Assembly: GCA_021464525.1 (NCBI GenBank)
Contig: JADRCO010000268.1
Coordinates: 1 to 40,099 of the forward strand
From: Rhizophagus sp. LPA8_4_AMF
Lineage: Eukaryota; Glomeromycota; Glomeromycetes; Glomerales; Glomeraceae
Direction of reading: 5' to 3'
Length of the DNA stretch: 40,099 nucleotides
The notes beneath the pieces are model-generated. The model had not been told where the DNA came from. It made no database searches and was given only the letters and a program-made list of their open reading frames with translations. Below are positions 1-11,802 of the stretch, piece after piece. The first letter of the stretch is position 1; each line of letters starts with the position of its first letter. The position numbers and the translations under genes are program-made.

Positions 1-3000
1 TCTTTTCTTTTTTTTTTAAAAAAAAAAAAAAAAAATAATAAAAAAATAAATAAATAAAAACCTTTAAAGTAATCAAAAATATAAACGGACCGAAAATAAA
101 TTTTTATAGTTTAGTTAAAGTTATCAAATTTATTGCTTATAAAGAGATAACGTAAGGAAATTGATGAAAAATTCTTGTAATACATTTCAAATTTATTTAT
201 AGGTAACAAACTCTATTTTGAAGAAATCCAACAATTCCTAGCAAAATATATCACAAGATAAATTAAATATCCTTAAATGTAAATTAATTACGTCTAATGA
301 ATTGTGACGATGTGGTGTGATCACAAAATGTTTACAGCCATTGTAGTGATTCCAACATTATGATTATGTTATTATATTACATAATTGAATTATAATCAGT
401 TTTCTTATGAAAAATTCCAAATTTGGAAAATCTTCAAAATTTGACAATTTTAATTTACTTTCATCGAATCAAATTTTACAAAATTGGACGCGTTAATCTG
501 CCACGTTCATGTATGAATACTGTTTTACCTCATTCGACTTTTTGACTTAATTGGATTAGGTGCAATATAATGTTTTTAACTTAATTTGGTTAACATAAAA
601 AAAAAATAATACAAATTATGGCTGCTTGTCCGGAAAAAAAAAAAATATATTTCTCTTCATTTCATGATCTGATTCAATCCACACGTTTGTGGAAAATATC
701 TTTCGATCTCACCAAAGTTGTGGGTTTCTTTCTTTTCCTCATCAATTTCATCAATTGTAAGTTTTAACTTTTTTCTTTTTTTGTGTAAGCTGACAGTGCT
801 GTTATATTTAATCTGAAATTCTTTTTACCATTCTAACAGATTCGACTTTCGTTTCGATCCAAACGAGAATCCCACTTCCTCACATTCCTTCTTTTATTCG
901 CTTTTTTATTCGTTTTAAGAAATGATTATGTACTGGTTACTAATCATAAGTTTAGGTTTATTTTCTTTTTTCGTTGTTTAATCACTATATTCGATTACGA
1001 TTTATGTTTGTGATGTCAAAATGTGGGGTAAATTCAAAAGGGAGGATAATATAACTTACGTTATTTAAGCTAAAAAAAAAAAAAAATCGTTAGAAATTAT
1101 TCATTTCGAATTTATTTTATCCCTTTTTCCGTTCACACCTGGCCTTTTTTTTTATTATTTATGTCTTATTTATATGATTTTATATGATTATATGATTATA
1201 TTTTTACCGTTCAAACAAAAAATTCTTTAGATTATTTAAAATATTCTTTTGCTTCATAATTTTTTCTTTTCTCTTTCTTTATCATTTTGGTAAAAGCGAT
1301 ACTTATTATTTTCGTTTATCCTCGTTATAAACGTTCGTTCATCTTTTTTTTTCGTTATCTTCAATTCTTAAAAAAAAAACAACAACGAAATCATATTTAA
1401 TTTTGATTTTCGAATACATGTAAATAATATGATAATTTATGAAATCAATAAAGGTATCCTTATTATTAATTTTTTTTTGAATTCTTTATTGGCGCAGTAT
1501 CTCTATCAGTTCGATTTTGTCACATAGTGATAACTCATAGTATCTTCACGTGTTTTATACAGATGTCATGAGGTAAAACGATAACACTAAGCTAAATAAG
1601 ATATTTAATAATTTTTGAAAAGTACACATGAATTCATAGCCCCTAGATTCCGTTTATGTCAATTAACCGAAAAAATTCAAATGAAACCAAAAAATTTTAG
1701 GTTTATGCGGGGTGAGAATTGGCGTCCGTTACTAAAGTTTCACAATTGAAACCGTCAATCGCTGGCGTATAACATTTAGAGGACAATGTTCCGATATGTT
1801 TCATTTTATTATTACAATTGTTTGTAATATTGTTATTATTAGGAAAAGTCCTTTATTTCCCTTAATAATTTCATAAAATTCAACTTTTTTGATGATGATG
1901 AAAAGAAAAAAAAAATTTATTTTTTCGCGCCAAAAAAAAAGCAAAAAAAAAAAAAGGATTTTGATCTAGGAAATATAATTGTGTAATAATGATAATCAAG
2001 CGTAAATTGCTTTTTATTTTTACCATTTACATAAAACCGAGTTCCCTCCAATGGGACTCTGAACTTTAGTTATCATATGAAAATTTTTTTTTTAAAAAAA
2101 TCTTATTTTCAAATTATAATCTTTTCAACCAATTGAAATCAAGTTGATTGGATTTTTAATATAAAAGGATTTGATGCATTTGCTCGTCATGCTCGTCAAT
2201 CTATAAAAAATCGTACGATATACTAATAAAGATTTTGTGATAAACTGATGATTGAAAAATCCAATCATTATTGTGATAATTTAATACGCAGTGATATTTT
2301 TGCGCCATAATTAGTTCCGTTTCTAGAAGAATTTATCGCATATCACGGAAAAAGTAGATCACGGTACATAATAAGTTAATAATAAATGAATTGTCTGAAG
2401 ATTAAGGTAAGGGATAATATATCTTAAACAATATATAATCATAATATGGTTAAGTTATTCAATCAACCCGGAAAATCTTAAAAAATGAAAAAAAAATTTT
2501 TTTATTCGATAAAAATACGTTTATCCGAATCCGGTATGTATGCGTGTAACCAATTATTCATAAATAATAAAATGTTCTTTTTTTCATTCTTTGTGATTCA
2601 AATATAACGTATTTGATATATCATCTGCTTTTTTCAGCTTCCATGGAATTTTCATTACTAAGTTGAGGCAAATTACATACATATGATACCGTAAATGTAT
2701 ATATATATATACAAGTATGTATTCAAGTTGCAATCAAAATATCACAAAGAGCGTCATCATGTTTCCGATCGAAAAAAGGTGTCTAAGACTCTTAAAATGG
2801 GATTTGTGCCCCGGTCTCAAATATTATGATTAACAACAGATTAACAAAGCTTTTAACGGACTAAGCCGGGTAAAAAAAATTGACAAAAACTGATTAGTAA
2901 ATAATAATTAATTTTTGTAACAATAAAATTCACGAGAAACGAAATTAACCAAACAAACAATATTTCAAATTTTTTTGTGTGTAAAAAACTGATACAATCA

Positions 3001-3757
3001 TCACCTGCAGATAATTACTTTTTGAACGAAAGACGACGTATTTTATGCAAAAGAATATTAAAAGGGTTTATTATAATAATTATGATTTCACTGTATATTT
3101 TACTTTGTTATGTACTTATGTACTTATGTACTTATGTTACTTTTCTCTCATGTTTCCAATTTAGTACAAGTAAAAGAATTGATATTTATGTGTAACGATG
3201 AATCATGTGAGTAATAGAGGATCTGCGACTGCGACTGGTACATTCTAATGAATGTATATAATTGTGCAATATATGATTGTGTAATATTTATGTACTATTA
3301 TTACCTATTGATTCATTCCAAAACTTGTATTATTGGATGAATTGGATGAATTGAACGCCACAGGATAACTTGGCAGATAATTAGAAACATAGCAAATAAA
3401 TTTGAAACATTATTATTATTTAAAAAACCAATATTTTTGATATTAAATGCATTTCATTTCAATTATGCATAAAAGGTTATATTTTTAAAAAATATATATC
3501 CAATAATAATAGAATGTCGGAATTTGACCGGAAATGAAATTATCATGAAAATTATTCCTACTTACTGTATATTCAAACAAACAATAATAAGATACGAATA
3601 AAATTATTTTTTAAAAATAATACATTCGGACTATTAAAATTATTTATTTACTTATTTACACTTTTCATTGTTCACTCATTTTGAAATACTGAAAAGAATT
3701 TCTTTAAAATAAATAAATAAAAAAAGTAAATAAAAAAAAAACTTAAACGAATCAATT

Positions 3758-3822
3758 CTTACTTGTACTCATAAAATTTCTTTACTGTACTCATAAAATT
3801 TTCTTACTGTACTCATTAAAAT
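3758..3822. repeat. Three imperfect 22-bp tandem repeats
   Basis: Three successive near-copies of a unit containing actgtactcataaaatttt are visible, differing by one or two bases. They lie about 0.5 kb upstream of the DAPK-repeat gene. No function is evident. Confidence 0.75.
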
Positions 3823-4270
3823 GGATCGCTTTTCTTTGTTCTACCAATTTACATAGAATATTTTTAGTTTTATCTTTTTTCTTGATTTAGAAACATGCAT
3901 CAACTAAATTACCATTTATGACTATTTGTCAACTTTATATTACTGAAATACCCGAAATTTAAATATATATATATATACATACATACTACACTTATGTTTC
4001 TTCTGTAGGTAAAAAATTATAAATATTCGAGAAGGAAGTATTGAATTTTTTTTTTTTTTTGAAAATTGTTTTTTTTATCGTCTGGTACATATTGGAACAA
4101 TTCCAAAAAAAAGGAATTCAATCAACACTCTTTTTTTTAGCGGCGTAAAACTTCATATTCTTTACATTTTCACATTCTTTTTTTATACTTTACATTCCTT
4201 TCGTTATATCAAATAATCAAATCTTGGGGGAAAAGACCTTTCTTTTCTTTCTTTTTTTTTAAAAAGATAA

Positions 4271-4279
4271 TATATAAAA
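4271..4279 (+). promoter_or_regulatory. TATA-like box of the DAPK-repeat gene
   Basis: TATATAAAA lies 52 nt before the ATG at 4331, on the coding strand. It suits a short-leader promoter, although TATA-like strings are common in DNA this AT-rich. Confidence 0.4.
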
Positions 4280-4330
4280 TCTTTTGGACCATCTTTAAAA
4301 AAATATATACATATATATAAAAATAAAAAA

Positions 4331-6007
4331 ATGGCTCGATATAAAATGTCACGGAAAACCATCCTAATTTTACTCAGTCTTTTTATTGTTATATTTGTGA
4401 TATCTTCAAGTTTTGCATCTCCTACTGGTGAAAATAAGATTACATTATATAAACGTCAAGATGCACCAAAAGATGCACCAAAAGACGCACCAAAAGACGC
4501 ACCAAAAGATGCTCCAAAAGATGCTCCAAAAGATGCTCCAAATGATGCTCCAAAAGATGCTAAAAATGCTGCACCAAAAGTTGCACCAAAAGAAGCTCCA
4601 AAGGATGCTCCAAAGGATGCCCCAAAGGATGCTCCAAAGGATGCTCCAAAGGACGCTCCAGAGGACGCTCCAAAGGACGCTCCAAAAGATGGAAAAGTTC
4701 CTGAAACTAATATTCCAATTAAAGATCCACAACCAGGTAAAACAAAAGTTCCTAAAAACCCTAAAATCCCTGATGATTCAAAAAACCCCACCTCACCTAA
4801 AAATACAAAATCACCTGATAAAAATAATGAAAAAGATGAAAAAGATAATAAAACTCCTGAAACCCCAAAATTAAAAAACCCCGAAATTCCCGACCCACTT
4901 ATACCTAAATCAAATAATGATAATGAAACTAAATTACCAATAAATCAACCCAAAATTCCAGGAGATGCCAAGAATCCTGCTAAAGACAACGATGGTAAAA
5001 CTCCCGTAGTCGTTCCTAAAGATGGCAAAGCTCCTTTAGCCATTCCTAAAGATGGTAAAGCTCCCGTAGACGTTCCTAAAGATGGTAATAAAACTCCTGT
5101 AGACATTCCTAAAGATGGTAATAAAACTCCTGTAGACATTCCTAAAGATGGTAATAAGGCTCCTGTAGACGATGGTAAAACCGTAGTTCCTCCTCCAGCC
5201 AATCCAGCCAATCCAGCTAATCCTCCTCCAGAACCAGCTTTTCCCCCAGCTAATAATGATAAAACTCCTCAATCCAATAATCCTGGTACAAATCCTGATG
5301 GTAAGACTCAAGATCCTAGCGCCGTTCCTCCTTCTAGTCCCATTCCTCCTTCTAAAACTCCTTCTAATGATACCCTTTTTCCTAATATTCCTCCTAATAC
5401 TCCTAATACTTCCAATCCTCCTGATACTCCTAATACTCCTAATACTCCTGATACTCCTGATACTCCTAATTCACCTAATTCTCCTAATCCTAATCCTCCT
5501 AAAACTCCTAAAGCTAAAGATCCCAAAACTCCTAAAGATGATACTCCGTAAGTTTTAAGCTCAATTATATTTTCTTTTAAAAAGCCTGGCCTTTGTGGAC
5601 CGGAGAAAGAAGACCAAGAGAATATAAATTAATAATTTTTATTTTATTTTTTTTTTAGTCAACCTGCTATTACACCATTTCCAAAAGCATCTCCACCACC
5701 AACCAATGCTCCGCCTACGAATGGTCCTGCCCAAAAATTCAGTACTTACACAACTTTCGTTTCTACGACTTCGGAAGTACCAGGCTATAAGACAATGGTG
5801 CCCACAACGATAAATGGTGTCGCTACTGTTGTAGAAGTTAACGTTCCTCCATCAAAAACAGTTGTAGTACAAAAAGTTGTCACTAGTGTGCCTGTTGAAT
5901 CACTCACAGAAGAAGGATCCAACGGACAAATTAATAGAGGTTTTGTAGGAATTGGTTTGAGTTTAATTATTGGTATAATTAGTGCATTATTCATGTTAAT
6001 AGCATAG
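4331..6007 (+). CDS. Secreted, GPI-anchored-type cell-surface protein with DAPK repeats
   Basis: Two exons, 4331-5547 and 5659-6007, give 521 residues; the intron has a GTAAGT donor and TTTTAG acceptor and joins in frame. Residues 1-29 are a clear signal peptide, followed by a Kex2-type Lys-Arg at 41-42. Residues 44-119 consist of about 18 Asp-Ala-Pro-Lys units. Next come a Pro/Lys/Asn-rich region, a second repeat of about 13 residues (PKDGNKTPVDI type), and Asn-Thr-Pro and Asn-Pro-Ala runs. Exon 2 encodes a Ser/Thr/Val-rich segment and ends in a hydrophobic stretch with no charged residue after it, preceded by small residues (EEGSNG). This is the layout of a fungal GPI wall protein. No catalytic domain is visible. 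Role inferred: flexible, charged wall or interface protein. The layout is confident; no specific family is recognised. Confidence 0.85.
4460..4687 (+). repeat. Coding 12-bp tandem repeat (DAPK units)
   Basis: About 18 twelve-base units encode Asp-Ala-Pro-Lys, with a few variants (DAPN, DAPE, VAPK, EAPK). Ala and Lys codon choice changes in blocks: GCA/AAA first, then GCT/AAA, then GCT/AAG. This suggests stepwise expansion of local units. The array is likely to vary in length between strains. Confidence 0.9.
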
Positions 6008-6042
6008 ATTTTTTAAGACATTCAGTTTATAACATGTATATA

Positions 6043-6048
6043 AATAAA
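6043..6048 (+). terminator. Poly(A) signal of the DAPK-repeat gene
   Basis: AATAAA lies 36 nt after the stop codon at 6005-6007, a normal position for a fungal polyadenylation signal. Confidence 0.45.
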
Positions 6049-6839
6049 ATCATTGGAATTGAGTTACTTTTAGAATTTCAAAATTAAAAGTAAGTTTTTA
6101 TAAAGAGAATAAAAGATAGATTGATCCAGCATTAATTATAGCTATAATTTAAGTGATTCTTTTTTATTTATTATTTATCCATTTTCCCTCGCGAAAGTGC
6201 GCCTAGCACAACTTTTCTTCCTTTTCTATTTAAACATATTAAACAAACCAACCATTTCTGAAATTTTCTAAACATTTCATTAAACATTTATTACTTTAGA
6301 AAGTTAACGATTAATATAAAACGATGTTTAATACCAATGATCAATTTAACCAAAAAATTTATTTAATCTGTCTTGTAAATAATATAGAAAAAAATTATAA
6401 TAAAAATAGACAATTACAAACTCTTTTGTTTGTATAACTATTAAGTGAATTATTTTAATTTTAAATATGATCTTAACCATTGCTAGATGAATCATGATTT
6501 AAATTTTCGGCAATTTATAATCGTTGACGTTTCATCGAATCGTGATACGAATATAAGTTGACGAAAAGGTGTTAATTACTATTGGTTAGTATTAACCTGA
6601 CCTTTATTCAATTCAAAAGAAGATGGATGGAATTTGTCGAAGTAGAATTCCTGATAATATAATGACTAATAATAGAGCGATAGACATGTGCTTTAATAAT
6701 AATTATATATATACATTTTTTTTTTTTAAAAAAAAAGCATTCTAAGGAATACTTTTAATAAGAACGAATATAAACTATAATAAAAAGAAAATTCCCATTT
6801 CAAGTGTGCTCAGTTATTAATCAAACCTCAGGAAGAGCA

Positions 6840-7375
6840 AAAATCACGTGATCAATTCATGATTTTTGTGGCGGTATAAAGTAAATTTTGTGTGTGCAAT
6901 TTAAGTTAATTTAGTGTTTTGTTGTGAACTTATTTTTTGTAAATTTTGAGAGGTTTTGTGGCATATAAATTTTATGATATAATGTGATAACTTAGAACAG
7001 ACTATAAACTGTACCAGAATGATTTCTCCCGTTACTAAATAGTAAATGCCGCAGCCCGCAGATTGTGTGGAAAATTATGTGGAAATTGTGTATAATTATG
7101 TGCAATGTCGAATAGCTCATTGTTCCTCTCGGGACTTTTTGATCCAAGGTTTATTATCCCATTAGTGTCGTTCACACCAGTCTCAATATGCCTGAGTACC
7201 TTCTTTCCGCATGAGGATCAGAGTCTATTTTCAGCGCAGGTTTATTCTCTGGAATGTATGGGCTTCTCTTCCGAAACTGACTCCTCTAAGGGATCAAATT
7301 TGGTGAAATTATGTGGTGATTAATGTAAAATTTTGTATTTATCCCAAAATTTTGATTCATTGTGAAATAACCACG
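6840..7375. repeat. Dispersed repeat, copy A
   Basis: Three collinear blocks are shared with copy B at 7819-8070. The first begins aaatcacgtga and contains cggtataaagtaaatttt. The second contains ccgcagc..gcagatt. The third contains ggatcaaatt..atgtggtg. Copy A has more sequence between blocks. It is probably a non-autonomous or eroded mobile element; the ends are approximate. Confidence 0.6.
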
Positions 7376-7675
7376 TAACTTCTGCCTCTTTATAAATTCT
7401 TCAAAGGATCTTAGCACCATGTAAGTCGATAACGCATGAGATATCATAGGAGGATAGTTCTAAGCAGTAGGTATTTTGATCCAATCTAACAAGAAACATA
7501 AATAATCACTTTTTGTGTCTCGAAATTCTCAATATTCCATAGCATCCTAATAACGCTTAAACCGTTCTAAAAAAAAAAAAAAATGCTAATACTAGTTAAA
7601 AAAAAGTTTGTTTCTACTATAAAATATGTTTTTTACAATATCTTATCACATTAGTGTTTTCATCAAATCACAATA

Positions 7676-7815
7676 CAGTTCACCCTTTACTATAGTGAAT
7701 CTCATGTTATAGTGAGAAATTCATTATATCGTACTGAGAGTCATTTTATTATACATAAAAATCTGTGCCTGAACTTTTCTTCATTATAGCAACTTACTAT
7801 AGAGAGGGAGAACTG
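7676..7815. mobile_element. 140-bp MITE, Tc1/mariner-pogo-like
   Basis: The left end (7676-7696) begins CAGTTCACCC and ends CTATAGT. The reverse complement of the right end (7796-7815) begins CAGTTCTCCC and ends CTATAGT. The two ends match over about 20 bp with one substitution at position 7, a one-base length difference and a nearby mismatch. Both ends are flanked by ATA, consistent with a TA-type target duplication. There is no coding capacity, so the element would depend on a transposase elsewhere. The class assignment rests on CAGT ends and TA-rich flanks and is inferred. Confidence 0.75.
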
Positions 7816-7818
7816 ATA

Positions 7819-8070
7819 TAAAAATCACGTGACATAACGTTTCGCGACGGTATAAAGTAAATTTTTGTGCTAATTTGTGAAATTTGTCCGCAGCTTGCAG
7901 ATTTATGATTATCCCAACGTAACCTAAAAAATCCGTAAAAATTATGAAAAATAGACGTCCGGTGAACATTTTTGGGAATTATTTGGAAAGGATCAAATTA
8001 TGTGGTGGTTAATGTATTTATCGGCTTTTATCCCAAATTTTGTGACCTTTGTGATGTATTGCGAAACGCC
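7819..8070. repeat. Dispersed repeat, copy B
   Basis: This is a shorter relative of copy A (6840-7375), with the same three blocks in the same order and orientation. It begins directly beside the right end of the MITE, so the MITE may have inserted at its edge. It has no coding content. Confidence 0.6.
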
Positions 8071-8676
8071 ATAAATCAATTCACACATTCTTAATATGCC
8101 TTTATATTAAAGAGTTTTATTAAATATCACTGATTTAACATATTTATCACATAATATCTAATGCTTATATGCTAAAGCTACAGTACCGTATATTACTATT
8201 ACGAAAAATTGTCTGTAAAATAAAATATTTTGTCAAAGAACGTTTAACTTTTATTTAATAATTAAGTTAGATGAATTTACGATGAATTTGAAGTGCATTT
8301 ACTATTAATTTTTATCGAAACCGCTAAAGTTTTTTCAAGCTTTTTTCAATTCTATTTGATCTTTTGAGTTACGACCAATATACAGTACATTAGATAATTA
8401 GATTACCATGTAATATAAGTTTTGACCAATATGGATTGTCAATTAGTTTGTGCGGGATTCTGATCGCCAGATTCCATAGTTGATCTGATATGCATTGTAC
8501 TATCCGATTTTCGAAAATCGATATTTACAATATAATCTCACTCTTTTTAAATACTTATAAAAGTATATATATATATTATTTATTTAAATGATTACGAAAA
8601 ATATATGTATATATATATATTACATTATTTATGGATAAATTAGGATTACACGAAAATCATTAATTTAAAGTCATAA

Positions 8677-9482
8677 TTACATAATCATAAAAAAAGAGAC
8701 TAAAATATTCGTGAAGAAAGCGGTTACAGAGGTACTAACAATAAATGAAGCTCCACTGGTTTTCTTAGTTTCTTTAGCATCTACAACCATAATATCAGTA
8801 CATTGATACCAAGCCGTATTCGCTCCTGTATAGATAGCTTGAAGTATTCCTTGATCTCCAGATTTGGCACCGGCTTTAGAAAGATCAACTAGTGTAACAA
8901 TTTGTTTTGGCCCGGCGGGAACATTAACTGTGACGTTATCTGTGGAAAAAAAAAATAATAATAATTTGTTCAATTTTTAAGTAAACTTAGATTCAATATT
9001 TTGAAATTGAAGTATTTATTTCCTTGAATATTTTTATGTATTTATATTAGACATACCTGAAACAGCCATGAAAGTATCATTGAGAGTAGGAGCGTAGTTG
9101 ATAACCATAACACCATTACCATCTTCGTATTCAGTCGTAACTTGCCCCTCTATATGATATTAAAAAAATAACGGTAATTTATGATTAGGTTCAAGATTAT
9201 CGAAATGGGGTGACTTTTTTTAGTCATTAAGCTAAACCAACGACTTCTATTTACGCTGTGGGAAATAACATTCTGTTAAGAATGTTCTCACTCACCTGTA
9301 ACGGGAAATTTTGTTATGGCATTAGCTTTTACGTCATTAAAACCTCCACAAGGAGATTGTGACATTGTACCCTCGGCATGTCCTCTAGATGGAGGATTTT
9401 GAAATTCAAAATGAGCATATGTGGAAGAAATTAAAACGAAGAAAAGGATAAAGAAAACGGAAAAAGTTTTTGAAGTATTCAT
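8677..9482 (-). CDS. BIM1/X325-like copper-binding surface protein, GPI-type
   Basis: Three exons on the minus strand (9482-9296, 9149-9057, 8939-8677) give 180 residues. Donors are GTGAGT and GTATGT, and both introns join in frame. Residues 1-23 are a signal peptide whose predicted cut exposes His24 as the mature N-terminus. The sequence then follows the LPMO-like X325 pattern (HFEFQNPPSRGH..CGGFND), with Cys45 and Cys140 as the likely disulfide and a YQCTD motif at 138-142. The C-terminus is a hydrophobic GPI-type signal after TSGAS. Characterised relatives (Cryptococcus BIM1, the X325 family) bind copper at the cell surface and act in copper uptake or handling rather than polysaccharide oxidation. 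The internal His expected as second copper ligand is not evident; only His24 and His35 occur. It is divergent from the ZIP gene at 10418. Confidence 0.85.
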
Positions 9483-10417
9483 ATTTTTAGATAAATTCTT
9501 ATAATAAATGAATTCTTATAGATGAATTCTTCTGGAGAAGGTTTGAAATGTGGGATCATTTATAATGTAATTTTGGGGTGTTTTCTTTTGAATTTTTAAT
9601 AGCGTACCAATCATCGTAAGACTTTTTTATTGAGATAAAGTTCAGATTATCTAAAGATGAACGGAGTACAATAGCCATAAAAGGTTTGATTTATGCAGCT
9701 CGAGACAATTTTGTACATTGATTTATTGATTTAATAAATATTTTGTTCATCATATTTACTTTAAATGGATTCATTTTCTCAATAGAAGAATCTTCGGCAA
9801 CTGAAATATATGTTTATAGGCAAGGGGGGGGGGTCTAGTTTCATGTCGTGCATTTTTCGTTTTACAATCTGTAATATATATTATTGTTTTTATTAGAGAA
9901 TACGAGAAAAAAATTAACGTGATACACAAAATGAACAAAATGAACGTAACTTCACCATTTTTTTTGCGTCACAAATTTAGTTAGTTCTCCTGATGAAATA
10001 TAACCATAAATACCTTATCATAAATAAGATATGGCTTTTGTTAAACCAAAGGTGCCCGATCGGTAGAAGATAAAGTTTAATCATATCTTGATTTCTGGCA
10101 CTATATTCAGTTTTCTTGCGATTGAAAAAATTCATTTTTTTTTAGTCAGTTTAATTACTGATTTTGGGGATAATAAAAAACCTTGGTATGTAAAAAAAAA
10201 AAAAATAAAACTAAACTGAAACTACTATTCTTGACAATTTTGATAAATTGCATATATTAAGTTTCATCTGCATTCAATATAAAATTATCCAAAAAAGTCC
10301 TTTTTTTTTTGTCCTTTTTTTTTGCAACGATATAAAAAGATAAACTTTTTAAATTATTTTTTATTTTTTATTTTTAATTTTTATTTTTATTAAATTTTAT
10401 TTATTTAAGATTTAAGA
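9483..10417. promoter_or_regulatory. Shared divergent promoter region of the copper and zinc genes
   Basis: These 935 bp separate the start codons of the X325-like gene (minus) and the ZIP transporter (plus). The region contains no supported gene. Visible features are an unbroken run of ten G at 9824-9833, unusual in this AT-rich DNA, and a TATAAAA at 10331-10337, 81 nt before the ZIP ATG. I could not identify specific metal-response elements by eye. Confidence 0.5.
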
Positions 10418-11710
10418 ATGTCTTTCATTAAAAAATTGAATTTAGTTTTTTATATCTTGACGTTTTTTGTAATAACTCTTATTCATGCCCATGGCGGTGT
10501 GGATGACGGACACGACGAAGGCCCTCCTGCTAAAGCCCCATCCGTTTTTGCAAATGAAAAACAAAGTACTTTGGCCGAAGGAAATGTAGGTCTTGCTTTT
10601 GGTCTAACGGCAATGGCGGCTATTGCATCTGCTCTTGGGTCCATTACACCTTTTCTCGACTACTTGTTTCCCTACATTCCATTTCTCGCTCACGTTAAAA
10701 TCACCGAATCCAAAGGTTTTATTGCAGGATCACTTGCATTTGCTTCCGGAATTTTATTATCACTTACATTGGGAGATCTTTTCCCCGAGGCCGCTTCTTC
10801 ATTTAGTGCTTCACGGCTCTTTGATAAAAAATACTCAGCCTTAGTAGCTACATCGATTTTCATATTTACATCATTACTAATTATGACTGTAAAACATTTT
10901 GTTAAAAAATACAAAAACCGAAATGTGAGTGAAGTAAACTTTGATTCTGAAATCAAAGAAGTTAAGGTTGATAATATTGATGCTGAAAGTCGCGATTCAC
11001 CATTATCAGAAGCAGAAACAAAAGCTGATGACGTGGGACTTGTAGACGCGGCACAAGCTAAAAGATTTAAATCTTTGGGTATTCAAATTGCTGCTGCCCT
11101 AGCTCTTCAGTAAGTTCAAAGATAAATATTTGAACTTGATGAAAAGAAAAATTTTTTTTTTTTAATATAATTTCTTTGTTATAATACAACAATTATCTAG
11201 CAATTTTCCTGAGGGATTGGCGTCATTCACCACTACACTTGGAAATGAACGTATCGGAATTCTTTTCGCGATCGCACTTTCTTTACAGTAAATATATACT
11301 TTTCAATAAAAAAAAAAAAAATTATTATTAATGTTATTTAAATATTAATGAAATAATTTTTCCCAATTTCTAGTAAAATTCCCGAAGGACTTATCATTTC
11401 CCTACCAATACTTTATTCAACCGGATCACGTTGGAAAGCTTTTTTAATTGCGGCAACTGTAGGAGTCATCTCTCAATTTTTAGGCGCCATTTTTGGATAC
11501 ATTCTTTTCGTTACAATATGGAATGAAGCTGTATCAGGTGTTATTTTTTCAGTAGTTACAGCCGGTTTATTATATGCAATTTTACATGGTATGTTGCCAA
11601 TGGCACATCACTATGATCCTAAAGACAAATATGTAACTTATTACATATTCGCTGGGTTAATCTTTTTTGCAGTTGTCTCTTCATTATTTAATCTTGCTGG
11701 TCCCGAATAA
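10418..11710 (+). CDS. ZIP-family zinc/divalent metal transporter (ZupT/ZRT3-like)
   Basis: Three exons (10418-11109, 11201-11287, 11374-11710) give 371 residues, with GTAAGT and GTAAAT donors and in-frame joins. Residues 1-24 form a signal-like hydrophobic segment followed by a short His/Asp-rich stretch (HGGVDDGHDEG). Both ZIP signature motifs are present and each His codon is split by an intron: HNFPEG at 231-236 and HKIPEG at 260-265. These are the metal-site helices of the GufA/ZupT branch, which includes the yeast vacuolar exporter Zrt3. A charged loop lies between helices 3 and 4 near residues 170-215. The expected role is movement of Zn2+ (possibly other divalent metals) into the cytosol from outside or from a store. 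The membrane in which it sits cannot be decided from sequence. Family assignment is firm. Confidence 0.92.
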
Positions 11711-11802
11711 TTTATCTTCGATATTACTAAATGTAAATTAGTTTTTAAATTTCATTCTTTTTTTTTATGATAATGTGAGAAATCAGGTAATTATCTCCCT
11801 AT

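Larger units (their letters stand above)
1..4330. other. AT-rich region without a convincing gene
   Basis: This stretch is dominated by poly-A/T runs and short AT microsatellites (for example a TA run near 2698-2711). The longest open frame, 2977-3192 on the plus strand, has low-complexity hydrophobic content and runs through an 8-bp tandem repeat near 3113-3135, so I do not call it. A splice-donor-like GTAAGT near 755-765 and an AATAAA near 1446 could belong to an untranslated or non-coding transcript, but nothing confirms that. No tRNA or rRNA was recognised. Confidence 0.5.
6008..8676. other. Repeat-rich intergenic region
   Basis: No gene is supported here. The region holds two related degenerate repeat copies and a MITE, annotated separately. 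Open frames at 7105-7320 (+) and 7784-7969 (-) fall inside or across these repeats, match no family I know and are not called. AT microsatellites lie near 8561-8625. Confidence 0.6.

Noticed and set aside
2977-3195. 72-residue plus-strand open frame
   Set aside because: Hydrophobic low-complexity content crossing an 8-bp tandem repeat; no domain and no splice partners.
4445-4791. Minus-strand frames of Phe/Gly/Ala/Ser or Trp/Phe repeats
   Set aside because: Shadows of the DAPK 12-bp array; the plus-strand frame has a signal peptide, an intron and a GPI-type end.
7105-7323. 72-residue plus-strand open frame
   Set aside because: Lies inside repeat copy A, is not kept in copy B and shows no domain.
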